Positions 28,848 through 37,879 of a stretch of DNA of 64,000 bases are shown piece after piece. The DNA comes from Pectobacterium zantedeschiae (GTDB lineage Bacteria; Pseudomonadota; Gammaproteobacteria; Enterobacterales; Enterobacteriaceae), in NCBI RefSeq assembly GCF_004137795.1, contig NZ_NWTM01000001.1, positions 1,229,229 to 1,293,228 of the forward strand, written 5' to 3'. Each line of letters opens with the position of its first letter. Position 1 is the stretch's first letter. The notes under the pieces are model-generated. The model was not told the DNA's origin. It did no database searches and was given only the letters and a program-made list of their open reading frames with translations. The position numbers were made by a program, and so were the translations under genes.

Positions 28848-29247
28848 TCCCCCCGCCTCGGCCTTTTAGCATGACGTAACCGGAAAACAGCCGTCGGTTA
28901 CGTCATTAATGCGCTATTTCATTGCCTTATCTAACGGATTGAGCATCATCCTAACTCCGTTCGTTTTAATTGCGGCTATACTTGTTTCTCGCTATCTCAA
29001 CCTATCGGTTATCACTGTGCTGTATACCTGTAATACTTCAAGCTGCATGTGCGTTGGCTGCGTTCCGTTCACTCACCCGAATCACTTACATAGGTAAGCT
29101 CATCGGGGTTCCTTCGCTTGCCGCCTTCCTGCAACTCGAATTATTTGAGGTATAGATTCCATTTTTATTATGCTCAATGGGTTACCGTAAACGAATCACC
29201 CCAGTGAACAGCATCGTATCGGGCAATATCAACGGGAGGATGACCTT
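28848..29247. other. sitD-yniA intergenic region
   Basis: 400 bases. It contains the inverted repeat after sitD (28871-28908), repeat copy R4 (29022-29154) and the yniA upstream region. Short plus-strand frames here fall within the repeat and are not genes. Confidence 0.6.
29022..29154. repeat. modular intergenic repeat (copy R4)
   Basis: A full-length copy, inverted relative to R6: GTAATACTTCAAGCTGCATG, the core CCCGAATCACTTACATAGG, GTAAGCTCATCGGGGTTCC, and the end CTGCAACTCGAATTATTTGA. It matches R6 over about 125 bases. Confidence 0.85.
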
Positions 29248-30108
29248 ATGTGGCAAGCTATCAGCCGACTTTTGGAAGAGCATCACGGTACTGCGGATAT
29301 TCAGGAACACCGCGAACTGTCCGGCGGTGAAATACACCCAGCCTGGTACGTCCGCTACGGCGAGCATGACGTCTTCGTAAAATGCGATAGTCGTGAAATG
29401 CTGGCTAAATTCACTGCTGAAGCCGATCAGCTTCACTTACTGAGCCGCAGTAATACGGTTCGCGTACCTAAGGTTTATGGTGTCGGTAGTTCACGCGATT
29501 ACAGCTTCCTGCTTCTGCAATATCTCCCCGTTAAACCGTTGGATGCCCACAGTGCATGGTGTCTGGGCGAGCAATTAGCACGTCTGCACCAGTGGAGCGA
29601 TCAGCCACAATTTGGGCTGGATTTCGATAACGACCTCTCGACAACGCCGCAGCCAAATAGCTGGCAGCGACGCTGGGCGACCTTTTTTGCCGAACAGCGA
29701 ATCGGCTGGCAATTACAGCTAGCAGCAGAAAAAGGAATGCATTTTGGCCACATTGAAACGCTCATCGCCCGCGTCGATGAGCGTCTCGCCGGGCATCAGC
29801 CGCAGCCATCACTCTTGCACGGTGACCTGTGGCCAGATAATTGTGCGAATAATCAGGATGGGAGTTATCTGTTCGATCCGGCCTGCTATTGGGGGGATAG
29901 AGAGTGTGATTTGGCTATGCTGCCGCGCTATCCGTCCCTACCCGCGCAGATTTATGATGGCTACCAAAGCGTATGGCCGCTGGATAAAGGCTTTATCGAT
30001 CGCCAACCCATTTATCAGATTTACTATCTGCTTAACCGCGCTAATCTTTTCGGCGGCAAACATATTGTTGAGGCGCAACAACTCATCGAGCGGCAGCTTT
30101 TGATGTAA
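29248..30108 (+). CDS. yniA: fructosamine kinase family protein YniA
   Basis: 286 residues. A kinase-fold protein of the fructosamine/ketosamine-3-kinase group, which phosphorylates glycated amines for deglycation; the substrate in bacteria is uncertain. The catalytic region LLHGDLWPDNC (about 190-200) and metal-binding FDPACYWGDRECDLAM (about 209-224) are intact. ATG with SD GGAGG. It is next to yniB and hxpB, as in E. coli. Confidence 0.92.
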   Translation: MWQAISRLLEEHHGTADIQEHRELSGGEIHPAWYVRYGEHDVFVKCDSREMLAKFTAEADQLHLLSRSNTVRVPKVYGVGSSRDYSFLLLQYLPVKPLDAHSAWCLGEQLARLHQWSDQPQFGLDFDNDLSTTPQPNSWQRRWATFFAEQRIGWQLQLAAEKGMHFGHIETLIARVDERLAGHQPQPSLLHGDLWPDNCANNQDGSYLFDPACYWGDRECDLAMLPRYPSLPAQIYDGYQSVWPLDKGFIDRQPIYQIYYLLNRANLFGGKHIVEAQQLIERQLLM

Positions 30109-30184
30109 GGAGAGACGTTTTCTCTCAATAAGGAAGTTTACTCTAAGGGAAGACGTTTAACCTGCGGTAAGAAAGGTGTTTCTG

Positions 30185-30212
30185 CGTCTGGCGCAGAGGT
30201 TGCGCCAGACGA
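30185..30212. terminator. hairpin between convergent yniA and yniB
   Basis: GTCTGGCGCA pairs perfectly with TGCGCCAGAC across a five-base loop, lying between the two stop codons. There is no T-run, so it may be a weak or factor-assisted terminator. Confidence 0.5.
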
Positions 30213-30216
30213 TCAC

Positions 30217-30765
30217 TCAGACTGGTAACCCCAATAGGCGTAATACCATGTAGCCAGCACCTGCGATAATCACAGGCAGGATGTAAAGCGGAAAAAATTG
30301 CACAAAAATCGTGTGTCCAGGAACAACAACTCGTGACTCCAGTGTCTCACGGGTGTTCCCTGCGTCACCTTTCATCTTTTCCAAAATCAGTTGATCTTCA
30401 ATACCTTCCCGAATGGATTTCGCCTGACGAGACATCCGAGCCCCCGAAACCTGCAACGCCAGACCAATAAAAATCAGGATGTAGATCAGCCAAAACATCA
30501 GCGTCGCCGCACTGAAAAAATGCGTAAAATTCGGTACTGGCGAGTTGTACCAAAAAATGTTCAGGAAAGACGTATTAAAGCGCACCATATCGACCATCAG
30601 ATGCAAAAAATCCAGAAGAACGGCATCAATGCCCTGCTTTTTCTGAGTATAGGCGTAGAGATAGTTAGCCAGCGAGACGAAAGTTGAAAGCAGCGCAGGA
30701 ATAAAAAGAATCCATCCAGCAATGCGTTTAACTACGGCAATACGGCCAGCCTGTTGATACGTCAT
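30217..30765 (-). CDS. yniB: YniB family inner membrane protein
   Basis: 182 residues with hydrophobic segments near 14-34, 84-105 and 150-178. It matches the YniB family, function unknown. The loop between segments two and three is charged (SRQAKSIREGIEDQLILEKMKGD). It lies between yniA and hxpB and is convergent with yniA. Confidence 0.88.
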   Translation of the reverse strand: MTYQQAGRIAVVKRIAGWILFIPALLSTFVSLANYLYAYTQKKQGIDAVLLDFLHLMVDMVRFNTSFLNIFWYNSPVPNFTHFFSAATLMFWLIYILIFIGLALQVSGARMSRQAKSIREGIEDQLILEKMKGDAGNTRETLESRVVVPGHTIFVQFFPLYILPVIIAGAGYMVLRLLGLPV

Positions 30766-30892
30766 GAGAACCCCTTCTTAGCGACGCAACATTGGTAATG
30801 TATCGTTTTAGTACGACGGGTAGCCTACTGTAAGTTTACGCGCAGTCAACACTTTATCACCCACACTGCCTGATAAGCCATAATAGCAACGT

Positions 30893-30950
30893 TATACCGT
30901 CATACTTCACCTACGGGTGTTGGCTGCAACTCGACTTATTTAGGGTATAG
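30893..30950. repeat. shortened modular intergenic repeat (copy R5)
   Basis: Only the two ends of the family remain: ATACCGTCATACTTCAC and GGCTGCAACTCG..TTATTTAGGG, with the core deleted. Confidence 0.7.
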
Positions 30951-30993
30951 TTTACATTAAATTTTCTTTTTCTTTGCTGACGGAGCCAGTGGT

Positions 30994-31659
30994 ATGTCCT
31001 TTGATTCTTCTATACGCGCGGCGATTTTCGATATGGATGGCCTGCTGATTGACTCAGAACCGTTGTGGGATAAGGCCGAGCTGGAGGTTATCGCCTCACT
31101 GGGCGTTGACATTTCGCTACGACACGCAATGAAAGATACCCTGGGTTTACGCATCGATATGGTTGTCGATCTCTGGTATCAACATTCTCCTTGGGCTACT
31201 CCAGAACGTGATGAGGTTGTCCACCGTATTATCGACCGTGCCATCGAACTCGTTGCCGAACAGCGCCCTCTTCTGCCTGGCGTCGAGCATGCACTGCAAC
31301 TGTGTCGTGAACAGAATCTCAAGATTGGGCTAGCCTCCGCCTCACCGCTCCATATGCAGCAGCAAGTGCTGCGTATGTTTAATCTGGAACACTATTTTGA
31401 TGTACTGATGTCAGCCGAAACGCTGCCGTACAGTAAACCTCATCCCGAAGTGTACTTGAATGCAGCAAACGGACTTGGTGTTTCTCCTGCACAGTGCGTT
31501 ACGCTGGAAGATTCGGTGAATGGCATGATCGCAACCAAGGCAGCACGCATGCGATCCATCGTTATTCCACAGGCTGAGTTTCGCACTGATGCACGCTGGG
31601 CGTTGGCCGACTATAAGTTGGACTCACTAACTCAACTCGCTGCAGAGCATTTGGTGTAA
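30994..31659 (+). CDS. hxpB: HAD hydrolase HxpB (hexitol phosphatase, YniC)
   Basis: 221 residues of the beta-phosphoglucomutase-like HAD group. Motif I is FDMDGLLIDSEP (nucleophile Asp near 14), motif II ASAS near 110, Lys in YSKPHPEVY near 147, and motif IV LEDSVNGMIA near 170. E. coli YniC/HxpB dephosphorylates 2-deoxyglucose-6-phosphate and hexitol phosphates. ATG start; a weak SD (GGAG) lies in the 5' region. Confidence 0.92.
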   Translation: MSFDSSIRAAIFDMDGLLIDSEPLWDKAELEVIASLGVDISLRHAMKDTLGLRIDMVVDLWYQHSPWATPERDEVVHRIIDRAIELVAEQRPLLPGVEHALQLCREQNLKIGLASASPLHMQQQVLRMFNLEHYFDVLMSAETLPYSKPHPEVYLNAANGLGVSPAQCVTLEDSVNGMIATKAARMRSIVIPQAEFRTDARWALADYKLDSLTQLAAEHLV

Positions 31660-31708
31660 GAATGAAGAAGCAGAAGAATACAAAAACAGACGTCGCGTGA
31701 TATGACGA

Positions 31709-31740
31709 AAGCGTGGCCGCTATAGTAATCGGCCACGCTT
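31709..31740. terminator. bidirectional terminator between hxpB and kdgF
   Basis: AAGCGTGGCCG and CGGCCACGCTT form a perfect 11-base-pair stem with a ten-base loop, between convergent genes; only short A/T tracts flank it. Confidence 0.75.
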
Positions 31741-31747
31741 TGAGGAA

Positions 31748-32080
31748 TTACAGGAAGTCAGCGCGCTTAGGCGAGAAAGCATCGATCAGTACGCTACCGT
31801 CTTCCAGCGAAACCACACCATGCATCTCGTGTTTCACCGCCAGATAAGCATCGCCCGTTTTCAGGATACGTTTCTCACCTTCAATTACGACTTCAAAGCT
31901 GCCAGCAGCAACATAAGCAATCTGATCGTGAATCTCATGGAAGTGTGGCGTACCAATCGCACCTTTATCAAAGTGCACGTAAACCATCATCAGCTCATCG
32001 CTCCAGGTCATGATTTTACGTTTAATTCCACCGCCCAGCTCTTCCCATGGCGTTTCATCATCAATAAAGTATCTTCTCAT
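31748..32080 (-). CDS. kdgF: KdgF, unsaturated uronate-processing cupin
   Basis: 110 residues from the third of three consecutive ATG codons (32080), eight bases from SD GGAG. A single cupin domain with metal-binding HFHEIHDQIAYV (about 47-58) and a later His in KHEMHGVV. KdgF speeds conversion of unsaturated galacturonate from pectin lyase and Ogl action into its linear keto form, which KduI then isomerises. It is divergent from kduI, sharing a KdgR-box-containing region. Confidence 0.93.
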   Translation of the reverse strand: MRRYFIDDETPWEELGGGIKRKIMTWSDELMMVYVHFDKGAIGTPHFHEIHDQIAYVAAGSFEVVIEGEKRILKTGDAYLAVKHEMHGVVSLEDGSVLIDAFSPKRADFL

Positions 32081-32237
32081 CATCATCTCTCCTATAACGC
32101 TCTTATTGCCCATACCTTCTATTGCGTCAACAAACCGTGCACGACAACGAGTGTATGACTATGGATTGCGACATTTTAGCCACATCAGTACCAGAAGAAA
32201 CATAAAATAAGCAAAACCATGACGGCCCTCAAGAAAT

Positions 32238-32258
32238 AAATAAAACATTATTTCATTT
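32238..32258. promoter_or_regulatory. candidate KdgR operator between kdgF and kduI
   Basis: AATAAAACATTATTTCATT resembles the KdgR palindrome (AAATGAAAC..GTTTCATT type) with both half-sites recognisable. It lies between the divergent kdgF and kduI and could control both. Confidence 0.65.
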
Positions 32259-32380
32259 TTATTGAATTCACATCCCATCCAAACTATCATCCCGCATAAC
32301 AAGAAAGAACCGGGCAAGTTGAGGAATAGGTGACATTGTCACTGCCACGCAACATCACCTGTTTCGCCCGGCGCTTTCAC

Positions 32381-32413
32381 CAGGAATGATTCCTGTTTTA
32401 GGAATAGCTCCTG
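32381..32413 (+). repeat. tandem palindromes in the kduI leader
   Basis: CAGGAATGATTCCTG (32381-32395), a perfect palindrome about one central base, is followed after four bases by AGGAATAGCTCCT and then a T-rich run. The shared AGGAAT arms allow two alternative pairings. It lies 34-66 bases before the kduI ATG. Confidence 0.7.
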
Positions 32414-32446
32414 ATTTTTGTTTTTCTCTGAAAGAGAGGCTAAGAA

Positions 32447-33283
32447 ATGCAAGTTCGTCAAAGCATTCACAGTGATCACGCGAAGCAGCTGGATACCGCA
32501 GGCTTGCGTCGTGAATTCCTGATCGAGCAGATTTTTTCTGCCGATGCCTACACTATGACCTATAGCCACATTGACCGAATCATCGTCGGTGGCATTATGC
32601 CTGTACACAACGCCGTAACGATTGGCGGTGAAGTGGGTAAACAACTTGGCGTCAGCTATTTCCTAGAGCGTCGCGAACTCGGAGCCATCAACATTGGGGG
32701 CGCGGGTATTGTGACTATCGATGGTGAACGCTATGACGTGGGTAATGAAGAAGCAATCTATGTTGGTATGGGCGTGAAAGACGTACAGTTTACCAGCGCC
32801 GATACAGCTAACCCAGCCAAGTTCTACTATAACAGCGCACCTGCACATACAACGTACCCTACCCGCAAGATTACCCAAGCTGACGCTTCGCCACAAACAG
32901 TGGGAGAAGATGCCAGTTGTAATCGTCGCACAATTAATAAATACATTGTTCCTGATGTATTGCCGACCTGCCAGCTCACGATGGGATTAACCAAGCTGGC
33001 TGAAGGCAGCCTGTGGAACACCATGCCATGTCATACGCATGAGCGCCGGATGGAAGTCTATTTCTATTTTGATATGGATGAGGAAACGGCCGTTTTCCAC
33101 ATGATGGGTCAACCGCAGGAAACCCGTCACATAGTTATAAAAAATGAGCAGGCGGTGATTTCACCGAGCTGGTCGATTCATTCCGGTGTTGGCACCAGAC
33201 GCTACACCTTTATCTGGGGCATGGTTGGCGAGAATCAGGTTTTCGGTGACATGGATCACGTCAAGGTTAGCGAGTTACGTTAA
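32447..33283 (+). CDS. kduI: 5-dehydro-4-deoxy-D-glucuronate isomerase KduI
   Basis: 278 residues. It isomerises 5-keto-4-deoxyuronate (DKI) to 2,5-diketo-3-deoxygluconate in pectin breakdown. A bicupin; the zinc-binding site is visible as [16 protein letters not shown] (two His and one Glu, about 193-208) with a further His in SWSIHSGVG near 245. ATG start with modest SD (GAGAGG). It acts between KdgF and KduD, whose genes flank it. Confidence 0.97.
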   Translation: MQVRQSIHSDHAKQLDTAGLRREFLIEQIFSADAYTMTYSHIDRIIVGGIMPVHNAVTIGGEVGKQLGVSYFLERRELGAINIGGAGIVTIDGERYDVGNEEAIYVGMGVKDVQFTSADTANPAKFYYNSAPAHTTYPTRKITQADASPQTVGEDASCNRRTINKYIVPDVLPTCQLTMGLTKLAEGSLWNTMPCHTHERRMEVYFYFDMDEETAVFHMMGQPQETRHIVIKNEQAVISPSWSIHSGVGTRRYTFIWGMVGENQVFGDMDHVKVSELR

Positions 33284-33364
33284 TCGCTTTCAACCGGAAT
33301 TACCGGTGTTCCCTACAGTAACAGCTAACGACTAAGTATTGTCGCTTACAGAGAGATTACAGCT

Positions 33365-34126
33365 ATGATTTTAAATTCTTTTGATTTGCAAGGTAAAGTT
33401 GCTCTTATCACAGGTTGTGATACGGGTTTGGGTCAGGGTATGGCTATCGGTCTGGCGCAAGCCGGCTGTGATATCGTCGGCGTCAACATCGTTGAACCGA
33501 AAGACACCATCGAAAAAGTCACTGCACTGGGACGCCGTTTCCTCAGCCTGACCGCTGACATGAGCAACGTCTCTGGTCATGCAGAGCTGGTAGAGAAAGC
33601 CGTTGCTGAATTTGGCCACGTTGACATTCTGGTCAACAACGCCGGTATCATCCGTCGTGAAGATGCTATCGATTTCAGCGAGAAAAACTGGGATGACGTT
33701 ATGAACCTGAACATTAAGAGCGTTTTCTTTATGTCTCAGACCGTTGCGCGCCAGTTCATCAAGCAAGGTAAAGGCGGCAAGATCATCAACATCGCTTCTA
33801 TGCTGTCCTTCCAAGGCGGTATCCGCGTACCTTCTTATACCGCATCGAAAAGCGCCGTTATGGGCGTAACCCGTCTGCTGGCTAACGAGTGGGCAAAACA
33901 CGGTATCAACGTGAACGCGATTGCTCCAGGATACATGGCAACCAACAATACCCAGCAACTGCGCGCCGACGAAGACCGCAGCAAAGAGATTCTTGATCGT
34001 ATCCCGGCTGGTCGTTGGGGTTTACCACAGGATCTGATGGGTCCATCCGTCTTCCTGGCATCCAGCGCATCTGACTACATCAATGGCTACACAATTGCCG
34101 TTGATGGTGGCTGGTTGGCTCGCTAA
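33365..34126 (+). CDS. kduD: 2-deoxy-D-gluconate 3-dehydrogenase KduD
   Basis: 253 residues, classical short-chain dehydrogenase. The NAD site GCDTGLGQGMA is near 17-27, NNAGI near 90, and the catalytic Ser-Tyr-Lys in NIASMLSFQGGIRVPSYTAS-K (about 142-163). It reduces 2,5-diketo-3-deoxygluconate to 2-keto-3-deoxygluconate. It follows kduI after 81 bases and has its own SD (GAGAG), with a strong terminator after it. Confidence 0.96.
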   Translation: MILNSFDLQGKVALITGCDTGLGQGMAIGLAQAGCDIVGVNIVEPKDTIEKVTALGRRFLSLTADMSNVSGHAELVEKAVAEFGHVDILVNNAGIIRREDAIDFSEKNWDDVMNLNIKSVFFMSQTVARQFIKQGKGGKIINIASMLSFQGGIRVPSYTASKSAVMGVTRLLANEWAKHGINVNAIAPGYMATNNTQQLRADEDRSKEILDRIPAGRWGLPQDLMGPSVFLASSASDYINGYTIAVDGGWLAR

Positions 34127-34164
34127 GCGCAATTTTTCTTAGCAGAATTTCGCTAACCCACGAT

Positions 34165-34196
34165 AAAAAGCACAATTTCGGTTGTGCTTTTTATTT
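34165..34196 (+). terminator. kduD terminator
   Basis: AAAAAGCACAA/TTGTGCTTTTT with a loop of about six bases, followed by ATTTATTTTT. Confidence 0.9.
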
Positions 34197-34269
34197 ATTT
34201 TTCAACTTGTTATTTAGTTTTTTATAATTCTCTTTCCTGCCCAAATCCTTTCTTAAAAAAAATCAAAAC

Positions 34270-34360
34270 AACGTTCCGACTTTGATCACACTTTCGATAT
34301 TGCGTGCATGACGACAAGGTTAATAGCGCAATATAATCAATCAAAACAGTGTTTCTATTT
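34270..34360 (+). promoter_or_regulatory. pelW-tog control region: CRP-like site and KdgR-like operator
   Basis: TCCGA-N6-TCACA (about 34276-34291) carries a perfect distal CRP half-site. ATCAAAACAGTGTTTCTAT (34340-34358) resembles the KdgR palindrome, 40 bases before the pelW ATG. The pelW-tog genes in Dickeya are KdgR and CRP controlled; the exact bases are inferred. Confidence 0.6.
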
Positions 34361-34399
34361 ATAAGGAACTGTTCACGCGGTTCCATAAGAAGGTACTCC

Positions 34400-36031
34400 A
34401 TGAGTATTTTTGAAAACTTATACACCAGCAGGAAATCGCAGCTCGACGAATGGGTTGCAGCACTTGATAGCCACATAGCCTGCGTTCAGGAAAAAGGCCG
34501 CAGCCAAAGCAAACCGACGCCATTACTGGCAGATGGCTTTGATGTGGAAAATTATACGCCTGCGGTGTGGCAATTCCCCGATGGGCACAGTGCACCTATT
34601 TCTAATTTTGCCAGCCAGCAGAATTGGTTAAGAACGCTGTGCGCCATGAGCGTCGTTACAGGTAATGAGAGTTACCAACAGCACGCCATCACACAAAGCG
34701 AATATTTCCTGGATCATTTCGTTGATGATAATAGCGGCCTATTCTACTGGGGTGGCCACCGTTTTATTAATCTGGATACGCTGACAGGCGAAGGGCCTGA
34801 ATCCAAAGCTCAGGTGCATGAATTAAAACATCATCTCCCCTATTACGCGCTGTTGCATCGTGTTAATGCGGAAAAGACGCTGAACTTCTTTCAGGGATTC
34901 TGGAACGCACACGTTGAAGACTGGGATTCACTGGACCTGGGGCGTCATGGCGATTACAGCAAAAAACGCGATCCGAATGTTTTCTTACATAACCGTCATG
35001 ATGTCGTTAATCCGGCGCAGTGGCCAGTTCTGCCATTAACAAAAGGCCTGACGTTTGTTAATGCTGGTACGGATCTGATTTACGCAGCCTTCAAATATGC
35101 AGAATACACGGGTGATAGCCATGCGGCAGCCTGGGGTAAGCACCTTTATCGCCAATACGTTCTGGCGCGCAACCCAGAAACCGGTATGCCTGTATATCAG
35201 TTCAGTTCACCACAGCAGCGCCAACCTGTGCCGGAAGATGATAACCAGACACAATCCTGGTTTGGCGATCGCGCTCAACGCCAGTTTGGCCCGGAGTTCG
35301 GTGAAATCGCGCGTGAAGCCAATGTGCTGTTCCGCGATATGCGCCCTCTACTGATTGATAACCCATTGGCGATGCTGGATATCCTGCGCACACAGCCGGA
35401 TGCAGAAATGCTGAATTGGGTAATCTCTGGATTAAAAAATTATTATCAATACGCCTACGATGTCACTAGCAATACGTTGCGCCCAATGTGGAACAACGGC
35501 CAGGACATGACAGGCTACCGTTTTAAACGTGATGGCTATTACGGCAAAGCAGGTACGGAATTAAAACCGTTCGTATTAGAAGGTGATTATTTATTACCAC
35601 TGGTTCGTGCTTATCGTCTGAGCGGCGATGAAGACCTGTATGCACTGGTTAATACCATGCTGACACGGTTGAATAAAGAAGACATTCAGCACATCGCTAG
35701 TCCGGTACTTTTGTTGACCGTTATCGAATTGGCCGATCACAAACAATCAGAATCCTGGGCACATTACGCCGCACAGCTTGCTGGCGTTCTGTTTGAACAA
35801 CATTTCCATCGTGGCCTGTTTGTTCGCTCAGCACAGCATCGTTATGTTCGTCTGGATGATACCTATCCACTGGCTTTACTGACTTTCGTTGCCGCCTGTC
35901 GCAACAAATTAAACGATATCCCGCCGTATCTGACACAAGGTGGATATGTTCACGGTGATTTTCACGTTAACGGGGAAAATAGAATTGTTTATGACGTGGA
36001 ATTAATTTATCCAGAGTTATTAACAGCTTAA
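34400..36031 (+). CDS. pelW: intracellular exo-pectate lyase PelW (family PL2)
   Basis: 543 residues from the ATG at 34400 with SD AAGG; the frame back to 34349 adds 17 unrelated residues. No signal peptide, consistent with cytoplasmic cleavage of imported oligogalacturonates from the end, giving unsaturated disaccharide. It matches PL2 pectate disaccharide-lyases over full length; KHHLPYYALLHRV and SNTLRPMWNNGQDMTGYRFKR in part carry conserved His/Arg/Lys. First gene of the pelW-togMNAB group. Confidence 0.95.
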   Translation: MSIFENLYTSRKSQLDEWVAALDSHIACVQEKGRSQSKPTPLLADGFDVENYTPAVWQFPDGHSAPISNFASQQNWLRTLCAMSVVTGNESYQQHAITQSEYFLDHFVDDNSGLFYWGGHRFINLDTLTGEGPESKAQVHELKHHLPYYALLHRVNAEKTLNFFQGFWNAHVEDWDSLDLGRHGDYSKKRDPNVFLHNRHDVVNPAQWPVLPLTKGLTFVNAGTDLIYAAFKYAEYTGDSHAAAWGKHLYRQYVLARNPETGMPVYQFSSPQQRQPVPEDDNQTQSWFGDRAQRQFGPEFGEIAREANVLFRDMRPLLIDNPLAMLDILRTQPDAEMLNWVISGLKNYYQYAYDVTSNTLRPMWNNGQDMTGYRFKRDGYYGKAGTELKPFVLEGDYLLPLVRAYRLSGDEDLYALVNTMLTRLNKEDIQHIASPVLLLTVIELADHKQSESWAHYAAQLAGVLFEQHFHRGLFVRSAQHRYVRLDDTYPLALLTFVAACRNKLNDIPPYLTQGGYVHGDFHVNGENRIVYDVELIYPELLTA

Positions 36032-36077
36032 TTTTATATTTTTTTAATGATTCACAATTAATCAATAGGTAAGCATT

Positions 36078-36968
36078 ATGAATGAAAACAGAATGCTGGG
36101 GTTAGCCTATATCTCCCCCTATATTATAGGGCTGATAGTTTTTACCGCTTTCCCCTTTGTTTCGTCATTTATACTCAGTTTTACTGAGTATGATTTGATA
36201 AATCCGCCTGAATTTACGGGACTAGAAAACTATCACCGCATGTTCCTGGAGGATGACCTTTTTTGGAAATCAATGGGCGTCACCTTTGCCTATGTATTTC
36301 TGACCATTCCATTGAAATTAATCTTCGCGCTGTTAATTGCGTTTGTACTTAATTTCAAATTACGTGGTATCGGTTTCTTCCGTACTGCTTATTATGTGCC
36401 TTCTATTCTGGGCAGCAGTGTGGCGATTGCCGTTCTGTGGCGTGCACTGTTCGCTATCGATGGTTTGTTAAACAGCTTCCTTGGCGTGTTTGGCTTTGAC
36501 GCCATCAACTGGCTGGGCGAACCGTCACTGGCACTGATGTCGGTAACCCTGCTGCGCGTATGGCAGTTCGGTTCCGCGATGGTTATCTTCTTGGCTGCAT
36601 TGCAGAACGTTCCGCAATCACAGTATGAAGCGGCAATGATCGACGGTGCCTCCAAATGGCAAATGTTCCTGAAGGTAACGGTACCGCTGATTACACCGGT
36701 TATTTTCTTTAACTTCATCATGCAGACCACTCAGGCATTCCAGGAGTTTACGGCACCTTACGTCATTACTGGCGGCGGTCCAACGCACTACACCTACCTC
36801 TTCTCGCTCTATATCTATGATACGGCGTTCAAGTATTTCGATATGGGCTATGGTGCTGCGTTGGCATGGGTTCTGTTCCTGGTTGTTGCAGTATTTGCGT
36901 CTATCTCCTTTAAGTCGTCGAAATACTGGGTGTTCTACTCCGCTGATAAAGGAGGAAAAAATGGCTGA
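36078..36968 (+). CDS. togM: oligogalacturonide ABC transporter permease TogM
   Basis: 296 residues of the MalF/UgpA-like permease family with six membrane segments. The EAA loop is YEAAMIDGASKWQMFLKVTVPLITP (about 190-214). With TogN it forms the inner membrane channel for oligogalacturonides. ATG with SD TAGG. Its end overlaps the togN start by eight bases. Confidence 0.95.
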   Translation: MNENRMLGLAYISPYIIGLIVFTAFPFVSSFILSFTEYDLINPPEFTGLENYHRMFLEDDLFWKSMGVTFAYVFLTIPLKLIFALLIAFVLNFKLRGIGFFRTAYYVPSILGSSVAIAVLWRALFAIDGLLNSFLGVFGFDAINWLGEPSLALMSVTLLRVWQFGSAMVIFLAALQNVPQSQYEAAMIDGASKWQMFLKVTVPLITPVIFFNFIMQTTQAFQEFTAPYVITGGGPTHYTYLFSLYIYDTAFKYFDMGYGAALAWVLFLVVAVFASISFKSSKYWVFYSADKGGKNG

Positions 36969-37866
36969 CATGCATTCAAACCTGACTACAGCGCAAGAAA
37001 TTGCTGCTGCAGAAGTACGCCGCACGCTGCGTAAAGAAAAACTCAGTGCCGTTATCCGTTACGTGATACTGCTGTTCGTTGGTTTACTGATGCTTTACCC
37101 ACTGGCATGGATGTTCTCAGCCTCGTTCAAACCGAACCATGAGATCTTCACGACACTGGGCCTGTGGCCAGAACACGCCACATGGGACGGTTTCGTTAAC
37201 GGTTGGAAAACCGGTACGGAATACAATTTCGGTCACTACATGATTAACACTTTCCAGTACGTGATTCCGAAAGTGGCTCTGACCGTTATTTCCTCGGTGA
37301 TTGTGGCTTATGGCTTCGCTCGCTTTGACATTCCGTGGAAAGGCTTCTGGTTCGCGACGCTGATCACCACCATGCTATTGCCAAGCACCGTACTGTTGAT
37401 TCCGCAGTACCTCATGTTCCGCGAAATGGGCATGTTGAACAGCTATCTGCCACTGTACTTACCGCTGGCGTTTGCAACACAAGGATTCTTTGTGTTCATG
37501 CTGATCCAGTTCCTGCGTGGTGTACCGCGTGATATGGAAGAAGCAGCTCAGATCGATGGCTGTAACTCCTTCCAGGTTCTGTGGTATGTGGTCGTACCGA
37601 TTTTGAAACCAGCCATCATCTCTGTTGCGCTGTTCCAGTTCATGTGGTCAATGAACGACTTCATCGGTCCGCTGATTTATGTCTATAGCGTGGATAAATA
37701 TCCGATTGCGCTGGCGCTGAAAATGTCTATCGACGTTACTGAAGGCGCTCCGTGGAATGAAATCCTGGCCATGTCCAGCATCTCCATTCTGCCATCCATT
37801 ATTGTTTTCTTCCTGGCACAGCGTTACTTCGTACAAGGCGTGACCAGCAGCGGAATTAAAGGTTAA
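36961..37866 (+). CDS. togN: oligogalacturonide ABC transporter permease TogN
   Basis: 301 residues from the ATG at 36961 with SD GGAGG within togM; the longer frame starting at 36817 overlaps togM by 150 bases and is spurious there. MalG-like permease with six membrane segments and the EAA loop MEEAAQIDGCNSFQVLWYVVVPILKP (about 198-223). Partner of TogM. Confidence 0.95.
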   Translation: MADMHSNLTTAQEIAAAEVRRTLRKEKLSAVIRYVILLFVGLLMLYPLAWMFSASFKPNHEIFTTLGLWPEHATWDGFVNGWKTGTEYNFGHYMINTFQYVIPKVALTVISSVIVAYGFARFDIPWKGFWFATLITTMLLPSTVLLIPQYLMFREMGMLNSYLPLYLPLAFATQGFFVFMLIQFLRGVPRDMEEAAQIDGCNSFQVLWYVVVPILKPAIISVALFQFMWSMNDFIGPLIYVYSVDKYPIALALKMSIDVTEGAPWNEILAMSSISILPSIIVFFLAQRYFVQGVTSSGIKG

Positions 37867-37879
37867 TAGAGGATTTATC

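Noticed and set aside
28909-29155. Two short plus-strand frames of about 60 codons
   Set aside because: They lie in repeat copy R4 and its flank.
33371-33958. 195-codon minus-strand frame
   Set aside because: Antisense shadow of kduD, whose protein is clearly recognised; the shadow has no domain.
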